Source of the DNA: a virus
IMG/VR virus record: IMGVR_UViG_3300034061_004507
Location: 1 to 41,649 of that record
Strand: one strand, 5' to 3'
Length of the DNA: 41,649 bases
In this document: positions 8,824 to 18,271 of the stretch, in pieces
Numbering within the stretch: position 1 is the stretch's first letter
How the letters are laid out: the number at the start of each line of letters is the position of its first letter
Translations under genes and position numbers: made by a program
The notes under the pieces: model-generated
Seen by the model: the letters and a program-made list of their open reading frames with translations, nothing else
Databases searched by the model: none
What the model was told of the DNA's origin: nothing

Positions 8824-11800
8824 TTAATAAGTAAATTTTTTCTTTAAATTAAATTCATTACCTCCAACAGATTGGTCGCTTGTTATTTTTCTCCAATTTT
8901 CAGCATCGGTATCGTTTGTTGGGTTTTGTTTAAAGAATTCTAAAACTCTACTAATATCAAAAGGTTTTAGGTATGTGTCTTTAATTATTTCTTTATATAA
9001 ATCGGTTTCTTCAAATTCAGTAAAGAACTTGTCAGTTTTTTCTTTAGATTTTTTATATTTGGTTTCTAATGAATTGGCATTATTTAAAAGAAATGTTTTC
9101 CAAGCTTCTTTTTTACTATCTTTTATTCTATCTAAGGCACCTGCATTATCTATTGAGTCTTGAAGAAATTTATTAACATATTCTAAAGGGCTTGATAAAA
9201 TGGTACCCCCAAATAAAATAAAGAATCTATTTTCAGGCCCAACGTTTAATTGTTGTTGGCCTTCTAAAATATAAGTTTCAAAAGTAAAATTATCATTAAA
9301 TTTTAAAGTATTTTGTGGTATAATATTTTTTATTTTTAAATTAGTATTAAATTGATCCATATCTAAATATAAATCATCTACAGATCCTTTAAGTTCGGTA
9401 TATGCATCCGGAAATGTATTCACACTTGGCGTTCCTCCTGAAATATCAAAAATTGTTATGTCTCCATTTTCTCTTTTATAACCATCTTTACCACTATAAA
9501 TAAAATTAATTTGGTCGACTATTTTAACAAACTCTAATTCTTTTTGTTGTAGTCTTGAATTTGACTCTAATAAGGTAAATTTATAATAGTTAATTCTTTC
9601 TTTTATGTCTCTTTTTAGTTGTGATTTTATTGATAATTTATTTAAGTTTGTAAAATCTTCTAAATTCATTCCTTTTAATAATGGACAATTATCGTTTTCA
9701 ACATCACTAATAGCCAAAGTTTGTAAGTCTTGTAAGTTTTTTTCAATTTTTGTTGACAAACCGATTACTTCTAATGTGTTCGTACCATAAACACCAGAAG
9801 TATATTTTCTACTGTCGGTAAAAATAGAATTTAACCCTATAAGTCCTTGATTATAAATCAATCTTAATTCATTATAAGTTGATTCTAAATATTCTCTACT
9901 TATTTTTGCTAATTGATTTACCTTTTCTTTATAATCAATAGTACCTTTAATTGTATTATTTGGTATATCAACATCTCTTTTTACTATATTACCAAAAGGT
10001 ACTCCGTAGTCGTTTTCATTTTGTCTTTCATTTCTATCATTTAAACCTATTTCATTTTTAATATTTTCAATAAACTCTTGGTCAAAATTTGAAGCGACTA
10101 TTTCTGTTTGTTCTGCCCTTTCGTCATACATTTCAGTATTAGCATAAAAGTTAAACGATAACGCGTTTTGTAGTTGTGATATAGGTTCTTTTAATCCGTG
10201 ACCACCAATAAAGTTAAAGTTTATCGATACTTCTGCAATCATAGGTTGTAATCCAATACCTTCAGGATTTATATCCCATTGACCGTCTTTAGGGTATGTT
10301 AATGATAAAGAATCTATTACAATTTTTGTGTGCCAAAAATCGCCCACTCTTAAAACACAAACAGGTGGTGCACCAAACGCACTATTAAATGCGTCTTTAT
10401 ATAATAATGTGGTTGTTCCCGGTCCTGTCTCAACAACTGTAGGTACAGTATCTCCAGGTCTCATACATTGTTGTAAAAATACTAATCTTTTATTTAATCC
10501 TTCAGGTGTTATAGCATGAAAGGCTGGATGAAAATATTTTAATTGTTCTTTTAAACCGTTAAATACTGTCGGTGAGTCGTTTTGTAACATTTCAAAGTAG
10601 TCGCACTCGCATACTAATTTTTTTAATAGTTTACCTTTTAAATTTTGTTTAACTACAGTTTCATAGGTTGGTTTAGGGTAAACAGTTTTTTCAATATATT
10701 TTGGTTCTTTTGGTGGTTCAGGTTTATCTGAAGTGTTTGTATTTTTTGGGTCCGGTTTATCTTTTTCTGTTTCGTCAACTTTAGGTTCTGGTGTAGGTTT
10801 TGATTTTTCAACTAATTTAATATCAACTATGGAAACTTTCCTACATGCAATTGCATTTACAGAGTGTGTTGCCTCTCCAGTATTTTTACCGTTTGATGTG
10901 AGAGGAAACGGTTTTGAGCAATCAATACCAGAAAATTGATCTTGAGTAGTTATTGGTGGACTAAATCCGGCAAATGTCGGTTCAAAAGTTAAAGGAAAAT
11001 TTTTATCGGCCTTACCATTAGTATGGTCGTATTTAAAAAATTCATTTAATTTTTTCCCATTTGATGAAACTACACTAAATTTTTCCATATATTTAACAAA
11101 AGCACTAACTCTTCTAGCGGAAAGTGATTTATTAAATGAATCGACATAATAATTTGCAGATGCTGATCCCAACACTTTAAAACTCATCGAGTTACCCTGT
11201 GAAAGCCATTCTAATGTTTTTGTTAAAAACTCATCAAGTTTAGTTTTTTTAGTTCTAATATAACTAAACATTTCTTTTATTGAATTAGGTGTTGAGTCAA
11301 TATATGTCTTAAAAAAATCGGGATCGCTTCTACTTACACTACTTATTGGGACAAGGACTCTATTTTTACGGTTACTAGCAGGTGGATATTTACTATATTT
11401 ATTTTCACCATCGGATCTTCTTATTGCCTCAGCTATGTGCCATTCTTCCATATTTAATGGTGGTGTTTGAAGCCAAGGTCTAGGTGTTCGTTGTAAGGTT
11501 GTTGGTTGTGTTATTTGAGGAGTACTACTACTCGCAACTGCAGCACTTTCAGCATATTGTTCATAATATATATCAAACGAGGTTGCGGCTTCATTTTCAC
11601 TACCAGTCGTAGATGAGCTAACGTCATATGTACTTGGTTTATCGTTTGCGTAATACATTACTGGAAATGTATTAATAAATTCATTAAAATCGCTTTTACC
11701 TAATTCTTCAGTATTTACCGGTTCTTCTATTTTTTCATTAGATTCTTCTACGATTTCTTCTTTTACGGTATTTGGTGGGGTTATTACTTCTGGAACTAAT

Positions 11801-14800
11801 TCTTTAATAACTTGTGGGTCTCCCGTTTTTTCAATAACTTCAAAAATATCACTCAAAGTAAATGTGGTAAATTGACTTGCCACTTCATATGGATCATATT
11901 TTAAACATCCCGCAAAAAATGAATTTAGAATTGCAGTAAACCTAGATTCATCTTCTTTTGCCAATTCTTCAGAAACTAATTTATCTAAAATACAAGGGTG
12001 GTCCACTACTATTTTAAAACTAAGTTTACCCGTTCTTTTTGTGTTTGAATACGTATATATTGGTTCTGTTCTTCCTAAAAAAGTTGTTGGGTTCCAATCT
12101 GTACTTACACTCTCATCAAAAGTAACATCATATGGAGGAAACCACATAATTCTACCACCATTAGGTCCTCTTTCACAAAGAGCCAAATCTTCAACGGTGT
12201 ATCCCGGTCTGTTTGATGTTCTCCATGCTAAATTTTCTAAAGATAACATATATTTTTTTGCACCTCCAGGAAAAATATTAGTAGAATCTCCACCGGCAGT
12301 ATTTTTCATCGGTCCAATATTCAAATTATAGGTGTTGTCTAATACCGAATTATTAAATTTACGACCAGATTTTGTTATACCATCTGTTTTTTGTAAAGCA
12401 CCTATAAAAGCGTAAGGATCGTCTTTAGTCCAAACTCTACAATATTCTAAACCTTCGGCAATACCACCTTTAACTGTTGACTTGTCTACTGAATTTTTTG
12501 TTCTCCATTTTACAATTCTAGACCCTTTTGTCATTTCGGTGTATCCGTCATTAAAAACTTTTGAAATTTGGTTAATGGCAGTTCCTACGTGTCTTAGTCT
12601 TTTTTCATCATTACCAATATCGTTTGCAACATCAACAAGTTTTTGTGTCGCTTCTAAAATTGATCCTTCGGTAAATTTATTTTTTATTGTATTTTTACCT
12701 GATAAAGTATTATTTAACCTATTTTGAAAGGTGTTAGAACTAGCACCTGCAGAAGACGTTTTAAATTCTCTACCATTAGGCCCTACTTTTTTACCTATTT
12801 GTGGTTTGGTTTCATTTCTATTTCCAGCCCAAGTAAAACCACCTTGTATATCTCCATTATCAAAATCACTAATAGATTCAACCCCAAACGCACCTTTTAT
12901 TTCTCCTTGGTAAATTGTAGGTTTAGTTAATTCATCATATAAATCACCTTCATACAATCTCGCCCAAATACCATCACCGTAAACAGGCGTTGGTTCTCTT
13001 TTTCTTTTTTCAAATTTAGCCTTTGGTAATTCGTCTTTTTTAATTAAACTTTTAATAAATGATTTTCTTTTCCCTACATAATATTTAGGATCAGGAGCAA
13101 ATATATTTGGGTCTCTAAATGAGTTTAATTTATAATCAGGAACATAAAGGTTATATTTTAATTGTGTGAATAATTCTTTTTGTGTACCTGAACCTGTATT
13201 AGATAAAAACAATTCAGATGCAGTGTCTATGTTAAATGAAGTAATATCATACAATTTACTAAAAACCGGTTTGAATAGTGCAGCAACAGGGTTATCTGTA
13301 ACTTGAGTTAAAAATCTTTCATTAGGATAATCAAAGTATTCACCAGGTATAAAAGAATATGGTGAATAAAGTCCCGCAAGTTTTGCTGCAAAATTTAATG
13401 TTTTACCAATAATTAAATCAGGAACACTAATGGCCCAATTTCTTTCAATTAAAGGAATGTTTCCTGTTGCAATTCCTAAAACGTCAAATGGATCGGTATT
13501 TGGTTTTACTGAAAGCTGAGTCGACTGTAGACCATCGGGTTGATTAAATGATGTATCAAGAACATTAATCCTACCAATAGTCTGTTGTAATAACTCCGCA
13601 GTTACTCTATATGCAAATTCTTTTTTAAGTCTATCAGTTGCAATACCCATTAATGTAGAGTCCTGACTTACACTACCATCACTACCTTTAGGGTCATTTT
13701 GAATTAAAATCGCATATGGTGTGTATATTGAAGGGACAAAAACTCTTGTACCGCCATCACTATTCGCGTATGGTTGTCCAAGTAATTTTATTGGTAGGTC
13801 GTTTACGTTTACCAATTCAGGATTACCATAATTATTTTCAGGTACGTATTTATTTTTATTATACGCGTCTATTAATTCTGTTTCGGCATTAATTTCTAAA
13901 TTACTGTTGTTTGCCGAAGTTTGATTTGGCCCATACTCTCCTTTATTGTTAGCACCAGGGTTACTTAATACCTCTATTTGTTCGTCATCAGTTATATCGT
14001 ATCTATACGGACCATATGAACTACCGTCATTTTGTGGTTTATATAAATTAATTTCATATGCTTGTGTTGCTTTATTTTCTAAAGGTATTTGTATTCTACT
14101 AAAAGTGGTGTCAGATAAATTGTACTCACCAGGGTTTGGGTTAAGGTTATTTGTTAATGGTATATCATTTAATGCGGTATATCTTGTTGTTCCGTATGGT
14201 GCTGATGGTTGTGTATTTGTTTGTGGTTTATAATAATTTATACCATATATCTCAATTTCTTTATTTTTACCTTTAATTTCTAATAAACTTGGTTCGGTAT
14301 CTTCTAAACCATACGTTCCCCCATTATTATCCGGCAACCCTGATTCCCTTAATCCTTGTACGTCGTCATTAATACTCCATTTTACATTACCAAAAGACGA
14401 ATCAGGTCTATATTGGTTACTATTATAAAGTAATATTCTTGGGTTATTAGCTAAATTAGTTAAAGCATTTGAAAAAGATACAATCCATTCATCATTTGCA
14501 GTTGTTTCAAGATATGTACCACTAGCATCTTGAGTTAATATATTAACAAAATCAAAATTTAAATCATATCTTGTGTTACCATAAAAATTATTTCCGTTAC
14601 CTAAAGGTTTCCAAATATTAATTTGATATGCTTCCCCCTCTTTTTGATTACCTTTAGTTGAAACATAATTCCCTAATACCCAATTTGGGTCATTAAATCT
14701 TTGGTTGTATTCGCCAAAACCTGTTGATATTGAATTAAATAAATCATTATTTATTGAATATTTTGTATCTCCATAGAATTGAATATTAAATCCAGAAGAT

Positions 14801-15882
14801 ACGGGTCTATATATATTTGTATTATAAAGTTCAACTTCTTTAAAGTTAGCACTTACCGATAATCTATTTTGGTTAATTACTTGTAACGATTGTGTTGATT
14901 GATCATAAACATTAAGTTCACTTCCTGGCGTACTTAAAAGAAAGTTATTATCATCATTAATGTTATAAATGACACCATTTGGTGCGATTAGTTTAAATTT
15001 ATTTTTAATTGTATTATCAAAAAATTCAACAAAACCAACATTAGAAACATTATTATTACTTACCCAAAAAGGATCTAACCCTCTTTCAGGGTAAAGTCCA
15101 AATCCTGTCGTATTAATAACCTCATCATTATTTATGTCATATAAGGTACTACCATAATCTTGTCCATTAGGACTATAAACGTTTTTAGGTTTTAACTCAA
15201 TTTCTTTACTATTACCAACCTGTTCTAATTCATTATTAAGTGTGTCGCTAATATCATATACATCATTTTTATTAGCTTTTTGTACATCATTATTTATACT
15301 ATATCTTGTTCTACCATAATCAGGTCGACCAGTAGGGTTATAAATGTTTTTAGGTTTTAATTCTATTTCTTTACTATTACCAACTTGTTCTAATTCGTTA
15401 TTAAAAGTATCTGTAATATCATAGACATCATTTTTATTCGCCTTTTGTTGATTGTTATTAATGTCGTATCTTGTATTACCGTAATTAAAACCATTTATTT
15501 TTGGTACATATATGTTTTCAACGTATAATAAAGTTTCTTGGTAATCTCCGTTTTTTTCTAATTTAGAACCTATAGTTGTACTAAGACCATAAGGACCTTC
15601 ATTAGAATTTGTGTTTTTATCAACATTAATATCCACAGAAGTACCAAAATCAGAACTACCAGGTCCGTATTGATTTTTAGTTATTAATATTCTTTCTTGT
15701 TTATCACCAATATCTTCAACATTTGGGGAATCAATAACACTATAATCAACTAAAACTATTTCATTTGTTGCGGGTTTATCATTAAAACCAGTCTCGCCAT
15801 TTATTCTATATGGTGGCAGGTTAATTGATAAAAGTTTTTTTCTAAAATTTTCAGTAGAATCAAATGATAGTGGACTATCCAT
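8824..15882 (-). CDS. giant multidomain baseplate protein with N-terminal repeats and OmpA-like domain (2352 aa)
   Basis: Product of 2352 aa. Residues about 54-697 hold roughly ten divergent repeats with the core N-x-Y-x-P...YG-x-TRY-x-INND. Residues about 1211-1299 (GPNGGRIMWFPPYDVTFDES, then FLGRTEPIYTYSNTKRTGKL and IVVDHP) resemble tail-tube-initiator baseplate proteins of the gp48/gp54 type. Residues about 1544-1694 look like an OmpA C-terminal domain: KVLGSASANYYVDSFNKSLS, ARRVSAFVKYM and, after an insert, ACRKVSIVDI. A Pro/Lys/Glu-rich linker follows (about 1690-1735), then another conserved block (VCVLRVGDFWHTKIVIDSLS, NPEGIGLQPMIAEVSINFNF and ALSFNFYANTEMYDERA, about 1834-1922) and a helical C terminus. 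It probably combines tube initiation, wedge contacts and peptidoglycan binding in one chain. Domain calls are by pattern only. A TATTTATT element lies 16 bp upstream. Confidence 0.7.
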   Translation of the reverse strand: MDSPLSFDSTENFRKKLLSINLPPYRINGETGFNDKPATNEIVLVDYSVIDSPNVEDIGDKQERILITKNQYGPGSSDFGTSVDINVDKNTNSNEGPYGLSTTIGSKLEKNGDYQETLLYVENIYVPKINGFNYGNTRYDINNNQQKANKNDVYDITDTFNNELEQVGNSKEIELKPKNIYNPTGRPDYGRTRYSINNDVQKANKNDVYDISDTLNNELEQVGNSKEIELKPKNVYSPNGQDYGSTLYDINNDEVINTTGFGLYPERGLDPFWVSNNNVSNVGFVEFFDNTIKNKFKLIAPNGVIYNINDDNNFLLSTPGSELNVYDQSTQSLQVINQNRLSVSANFKEVELYNTNIYRPVSSGFNIQFYGDTKYSINNDLFNSISTGFGEYNQRFNDPNWVLGNYVSTKGNQKEGEAYQINIWKPLGNGNNFYGNTRYDLNFDFVNILTQDASGTYLETTANDEWIVSFSNALTNLANNPRILLYNSNQYRPDSSFGNVKWSINDDVQGLRESGLPDNNGGTYGLEDTEPSLLEIKGKNKEIEIYGINYYKPQTNTQPSAPYGTTRYTALNDIPLTNNLNPNPGEYNLSDTTFSRIQIPLENKATQAYEINLYKPQNDGSSYGPYRYDITDDEQIEVLSNPGANNKGEYGPNQTSANNSNLEINAETELIDAYNKNKYVPENNYGNPELVNVNDLPIKLLGQPYANSDGGTRVFVPSIYTPYAILIQNDPKGSDGSVSQDSTLMGIATDRLKKEFAYRVTAELLQQTIGRINVLDTSFNQPDGLQSTQLSVKPNTDPFDVLGIATGNIPLIERNWAISVPDLIIGKTLNFAAKLAGLYSPYSFIPGEYFDYPNERFLTQVTDNPVAALFKPVFSKLYDITSFNIDTASELFLSNTGSGTQKELFTQLKYNLYVPDYKLNSFRDPNIFAPDPKYYVGKRKSFIKSLIKKDELPKAKFEKRKREPTPVYGDGIWARLYEGDLYDELTKPTIYQGEIKGAFGVESISDFDNGDIQGGFTWAGNRNETKPQIGKKVGPNGREFKTSSAGASSNTFQNRLNNTLSGKNTIKNKFTEGSILEATQKLVDVANDIGNDEKRLRHVGTAINQISKVFNDGYTEMTKGSRIVKWRTKNSVDKSTVKGGIAEGLEYCRVWTKDDPYAFIGALQKTDGITKSGRKFNNSVLDNTYNLNIGPMKNTAGGDSTNIFPGGAKKYMLSLENLAWRTSNRPGYTVEDLALCERGPNGGRIMWFPPYDVTFDESVSTDWNPTTFLGRTEPIYTYSNTKRTGKLSFKIVVDHPCILDKLVSEELAKEDESRFTAILNSFFAGCLKYDPYEVASQFTTFTLSDIFEVIEKTGDPQVIKELVPEVITPPNTVKEEIVEESNEKIEEPVNTEELGKSDFNEFINTFPVMYYANDKPSTYDVSSSTTGSENEAATSFDIYYEQYAESAAVASSSTPQITQPTTLQRTPRPWLQTPPLNMEEWHIAEAIRRSDGENKYSKYPPASNRKNRVLVPISSVSRSDPDFFKTYIDSTPNSIKEMFSYIRTKKTKLDEFLTKTLEWLSQGNSMSFKVLGSASANYYVDSFNKSLSARRVSAFVKYMEKFSVVSSNGKKLNEFFKYDHTNGKADKNFPLTFEPTFAGFSPPITTQDQFSGIDCSKPFPLTSNGKNTGEATHSVNAIACRKVSIVDIKLVEKSKPTPEPKVDETEKDKPDPKNTNTSDKPEPPKEPKYIEKTVYPKPTYETVVKQNLKGKLLKKLVCECDYFEMLQNDSPTVFNGLKEQLKYFHPAFHAITPEGLNKRLVFLQQCMRPGDTVPTVVETGPGTTTLLYKDAFNSAFGAPPVCVLRVGDFWHTKIVIDSLSLTYPKDGQWDINPEGIGLQPMIAEVSINFNFIGGHGLKEPISQLQNALSFNFYANTEMYDERAEQTEIVASNFDQEFIENIKNEIGLNDRNERQNENDYGVPFGNIVKRDVDIPNNTIKGTIDYKEKVNQLAKISREYLESTYNELRLIYNQGLIGLNSIFTDSRKYTSGVYGTNTLEVIGLSTKIEKNLQDLQTLAISDVENDNCPLLKGMNLEDFTNLNKLSIKSQLKRDIKERINYYKFTLLESNSRLQQKELEFVKIVDQINFIYSGKDGYKRENGDITIFDISGGTPSVNTFPDAYTELKGSVDDLYLDMDQFNTNLKIKNIIPQNTLKFNDNFTFETYILEGQQQLNVGPENRFFILFGGTILSSPLEYVNKFLQDSIDNAGALDRIKDSKKEAWKTFLLNNANSLETKYKKSKEKTDKFFTEFEETDLYKEIIKDTYLKPFDISRVLEFFKQNPTNDTDAENWRKITSDQSVGGNEFNLKKKFTY
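13790..15720. repeat. about ten diverged coding repeats (NxYxP...YGxTRYxINND)
   Basis: Protein-level repeats at residues about 54-697 of the 2352-aa baseplate protein. Examples are NIYVPKINGFNYGNTRYDIN, NIYNPTGRPDYGRTRYSINN, NVYSPNGQDYGSTLYDINND, INLYKPQNDGSSYGPYRYDI and NQYRPDSSFGNVKWSINDD. Spacing varies from about 55 to 80 residues. Confidence 0.75.
15181..15475. repeat. recent 165-bp direct duplication inside the baseplate gene
   Basis: A stretch starting at 15181 (gtttttaggttttaa) is repeated from 15346 with few mismatches over about 105-130 bp. The offset of 165 bp equals 55 codons. Both copies encode NKNDVYDI(T/S)DT and NNELEQVGNSKEIELKPKN, the two most similar of the N-terminal repeats. 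Confidence 0.85.
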
Positions 15883-15898
15883 ATTATTTTCTTTTTAT

Positions 15899-15906
15899 AA
15901 TAAATA
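15899..15906 (-). promoter_or_regulatory. TATTTATT upstream element
   Basis: Minus-strand CTATTTATTATAAAAAG, 16 bp before the ATG of the 2352-aa baseplate gene. Member of the recurrent TATTTAT(A/T) set. Confidence 0.4.
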
Positions 15907-15924
15907 GAATGATTAGTATTTTTT

Positions 15925-18075
15925 TTAAGAAAGATTACCTAACTTTTCTCCGTAAGATTTACTTAATCTTTCATTAACAATAGTCATAACATTTTCTTTA
16001 AACATCCTTTGGAAATTAGGGTCTGAGTCTAAAATTTGTGCCAACGACCCTTGTAATCCTTCTACTTTTATTTTAACGTCTCCATTAACACCAACATTTC
16101 CTGTTACTTCATTTGTTGTTTTATTATTAACATCAACGGCCTTTGTTAAGTTTTCTAAATTTATATTTTTAGTTAATAATTCTTCCATGTTAGTACCTAA
16201 ATTATTTTGTATTTCTGTTGTTTTATTGACGTTAATTATATTTGGTATTGTTTCTGTTTTTATATTAGGTGTTACTTCAGTTGTTGGTATCTCTAAACTC
16301 ATGTTTTTAGTCAATATTTCTTGAAGTGTTTGTAATTTATTTGTATCACTATTTTGCATAGTGTTTAATATTGAAAATGCCCCTTGTGCGTTATTAACAA
16401 AACTATCTAAATCCGGTGCTGCTAAAAAATCGTCTTTTGGATTCATCGTAAATTGACCAAATGAACCTGTTACAATTGATCCTCCTTTAAGATCAGATGG
16501 AATATATATATCATTAGCTTCAATGCTAGTTATTTTGGTTTTTACTGCATCCCAAACTTCATCTATTTTTGTTGCCGCACCTTTCATTTTATTGATTACA
16601 TCCTCTAGATCAACACCAAATTCACCACCAGTTAAATAGTCGCCGGTTGTTGTGTTCATTTTTGTTACTATTTTATCAAAAGCTTCAACTACACTAGTTG
16701 TTCTACCCTCTAACGCCGTTGTCATAGCCTGTAAAGAGGTTATTCTACTATCAAACAAAGTATCGGCAAACTTATCACCAGTACCTTTACCGGCTTTATA
16801 AATAACCGAATTCGCAACTTTTGTTAATTCTGCGGTTAATTTTTCTGATTGCGTTCTTTGTTCTTTTGCCAATATTTCGTTTTGGTCTTTTGTTGCTTGT
16901 AAAATAGATCCAATTTCAGTAAGTTTCATGGAATCTGTTTTGTCCATTTCAGTTTGCATGTTTGTAAAAGTGTCTAATTGCCCTTGAGTCAATTCTTGTA
17001 CTTTTACCCAATCTTGTGTTCCTGGTAATTGTACTTGCCACTTACCATCTTTCATTTCTGCCATACTGGCAATAAGTTGTTTTTCTTCTTCTTTCATTCC
17101 GGCACCAAAACCAGGAATTTCCGACATAATTCTTTGTTCTTTGGCCGCCTTAATTGCACTTTTTGCTAATTCATCATAATTTAAATTTAACTCTTTGGCC
17201 ATAGCTTTCAATCTATACATTTGTTGTGTACCAATCTTAAACTGACCTGTTTCTGTATTATATTCTGCGGATGCTGCAGTAACTTTAATCATTTCTTCTT
17301 GTAAACCCTCAATATCATTTTGGGCCATATGTAGTAATTTAAACGGATCCCCTAAAGCACCAACATTACCACCTAACATTTGCATTGAAGATGCCATTTC
17401 AATCGCTCTGTCCGGATCTAAAGCGTCTTCAGCTAACTTCATAGTTTCTTTAAAATCAATACCCAATTGTTTAGCTCTAGCAACCATATTAGTCAAACCT
17501 TGTACTCCATTTTTAAATTGGTAGGTATTAGTTTTTTCTAAATTGCCCATCACTTCTTTTGTTAACTGAGCAGCATTTACACCAAAACCTTTGGCGGTTT
17601 TATACATTCTAGTTAAATAAATTTGTGCTTGTTGTTGTCCCATACCTATTTTTGAAAATTCAGCGGTATAAGCAATAAGTTCTTTAGTTCCTATACCCGT
17701 TAATTTGTTAAGGTATACTGCGTTATCTATTGTTTCTTGTTGTATTGTTGGGATCCTACCTGTTTCGTTGGCATATTCAGAAATCATTTCAACAGTATCT
17801 TTCATTTCAAGATTAAAATCTTGATTTCTTTGCATTGCGTTAAAAATACTTGTTTCTAATGCATTACCAAAACTTTTACTACCATAAGATAATTCTCTAG
17901 CTAATTTTGTTGAGGAGTCTTCTAATTTTACAAAAAATGTTTGGTATCTATTATAGTCTAGGGCATCGGAAAGTGCCGATTTAATATCAGTCTTAAACTG
18001 ATTTATACCCATACTCTCACCTATGTCATCAGTATAACCTCCCGTTGGTGGGGTCCCCATTAATAACCACATCAT
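15925..18075 (-). CDS. tail tape-measure protein
   Basis: Product of 716 aa, mostly predicted alpha-helix. The segments GQQQAQIYLTRMYKTAKGFG, NMVARAKQLGIDFKETMKLA and GQFKIGTQQMYRLKAMAKEL have the look of phage tape-measure proteins, and the gene lies directly after the tail chaperone gene, the usual place for a tape measure. It would set tail length, serve as the core around which gp19 assembles, and pass through the tube at infection. At about 1.5 angstroms per helical residue it would span about 107 nm (an inference, assuming full helix). T4 gp29 (590 aa) is the functional counterpart. The ATG at 18075 gives MMWLLMGTPPTGG; internal ATGs at 18060 and 18010 are alternatives, the last having the only AGGTGAG-like leader nearby. 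Confidence 0.7.
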   Translation of the reverse strand: MMWLLMGTPPTGGYTDDIGESMGINQFKTDIKSALSDALDYNRYQTFFVKLEDSSTKLARELSYGSKSFGNALETSIFNAMQRNQDFNLEMKDTVEMISEYANETGRIPTIQQETIDNAVYLNKLTGIGTKELIAYTAEFSKIGMGQQQAQIYLTRMYKTAKGFGVNAAQLTKEVMGNLEKTNTYQFKNGVQGLTNMVARAKQLGIDFKETMKLAEDALDPDRAIEMASSMQMLGGNVGALGDPFKLLHMAQNDIEGLQEEMIKVTAASAEYNTETGQFKIGTQQMYRLKAMAKELNLNYDELAKSAIKAAKEQRIMSEIPGFGAGMKEEEKQLIASMAEMKDGKWQVQLPGTQDWVKVQELTQGQLDTFTNMQTEMDKTDSMKLTEIGSILQATKDQNEILAKEQRTQSEKLTAELTKVANSVIYKAGKGTGDKFADTLFDSRITSLQAMTTALEGRTTSVVEAFDKIVTKMNTTTGDYLTGGEFGVDLEDVINKMKGAATKIDEVWDAVKTKITSIEANDIYIPSDLKGGSIVTGSFGQFTMNPKDDFLAAPDLDSFVNNAQGAFSILNTMQNSDTNKLQTLQEILTKNMSLEIPTTEVTPNIKTETIPNIINVNKTTEIQNNLGTNMEELLTKNINLENLTKAVDVNNKTTNEVTGNVGVNGDVKIKVEGLQGSLAQILDSDPNFQRMFKENVMTIVNERLSKSYGEKLGNLS

Positions 18076-18090
18076 AATTTAATATTTTAT

Positions 18091-18098
18091 TATAAATA
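18091..18098 (-). promoter_or_regulatory. TATTTATA upstream element
   Basis: Minus-strand CTATTTATAATAAAAT, 15 bp before the tape-measure ATG and just after the stop of the chaperone extension frame. Member of the recurrent set. Confidence 0.4.
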
Positions 18099-18103
18099 GA
18101 ATT

Positions 18104-18271
18104 TTATTTATTTTTTGAATATTCTTTAACTAACTTATCAATAAAATATTTTCTTTCGTAAGTGGGCATAGTCATTAAATCACGATAAGAAAAGTTACCA
18201 TGTTTTATTAAATAATAAAACTCATCAAGTAAAATTTGTTGGTAGTTAGAAGAAAGGACGAAAAAACTCAA
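18104..18271 (-). CDS. frameshift extension of the tail-assembly chaperone
   Basis: A second frame overlaps the end of the gp26-like gene and reads to a TAA at 18106-18104. It encodes VLSSNYQQILLDEFYYLIKH, then GNFSYRDLMTMPTYERKYFI and DKLVKEYSKNK. There is no ATG until 18175, inside what looks like the folded region; the only upstream options are a TTG at 18271 or a ribosomal frameshift. A +1 shift at GAG-TTT-TTT-C (18269-18260), where tRNA-Phe can move from TTT to TTC, joins the frames and gives a chaperone of about 297 aa. Tail chaperones just upstream of tape-measure genes commonly use such frameshifts (lambda G/GT, P2 E/E', Mu). Expression by frameshift is inferred; the open frame itself is visible. 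Confidence 0.65.
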   Translation of the reverse strand: MSFFVLSSNYQQILLDEFYYLIKHGNFSYRDLMTMPTYERKYFIDKLVKEYSKNK

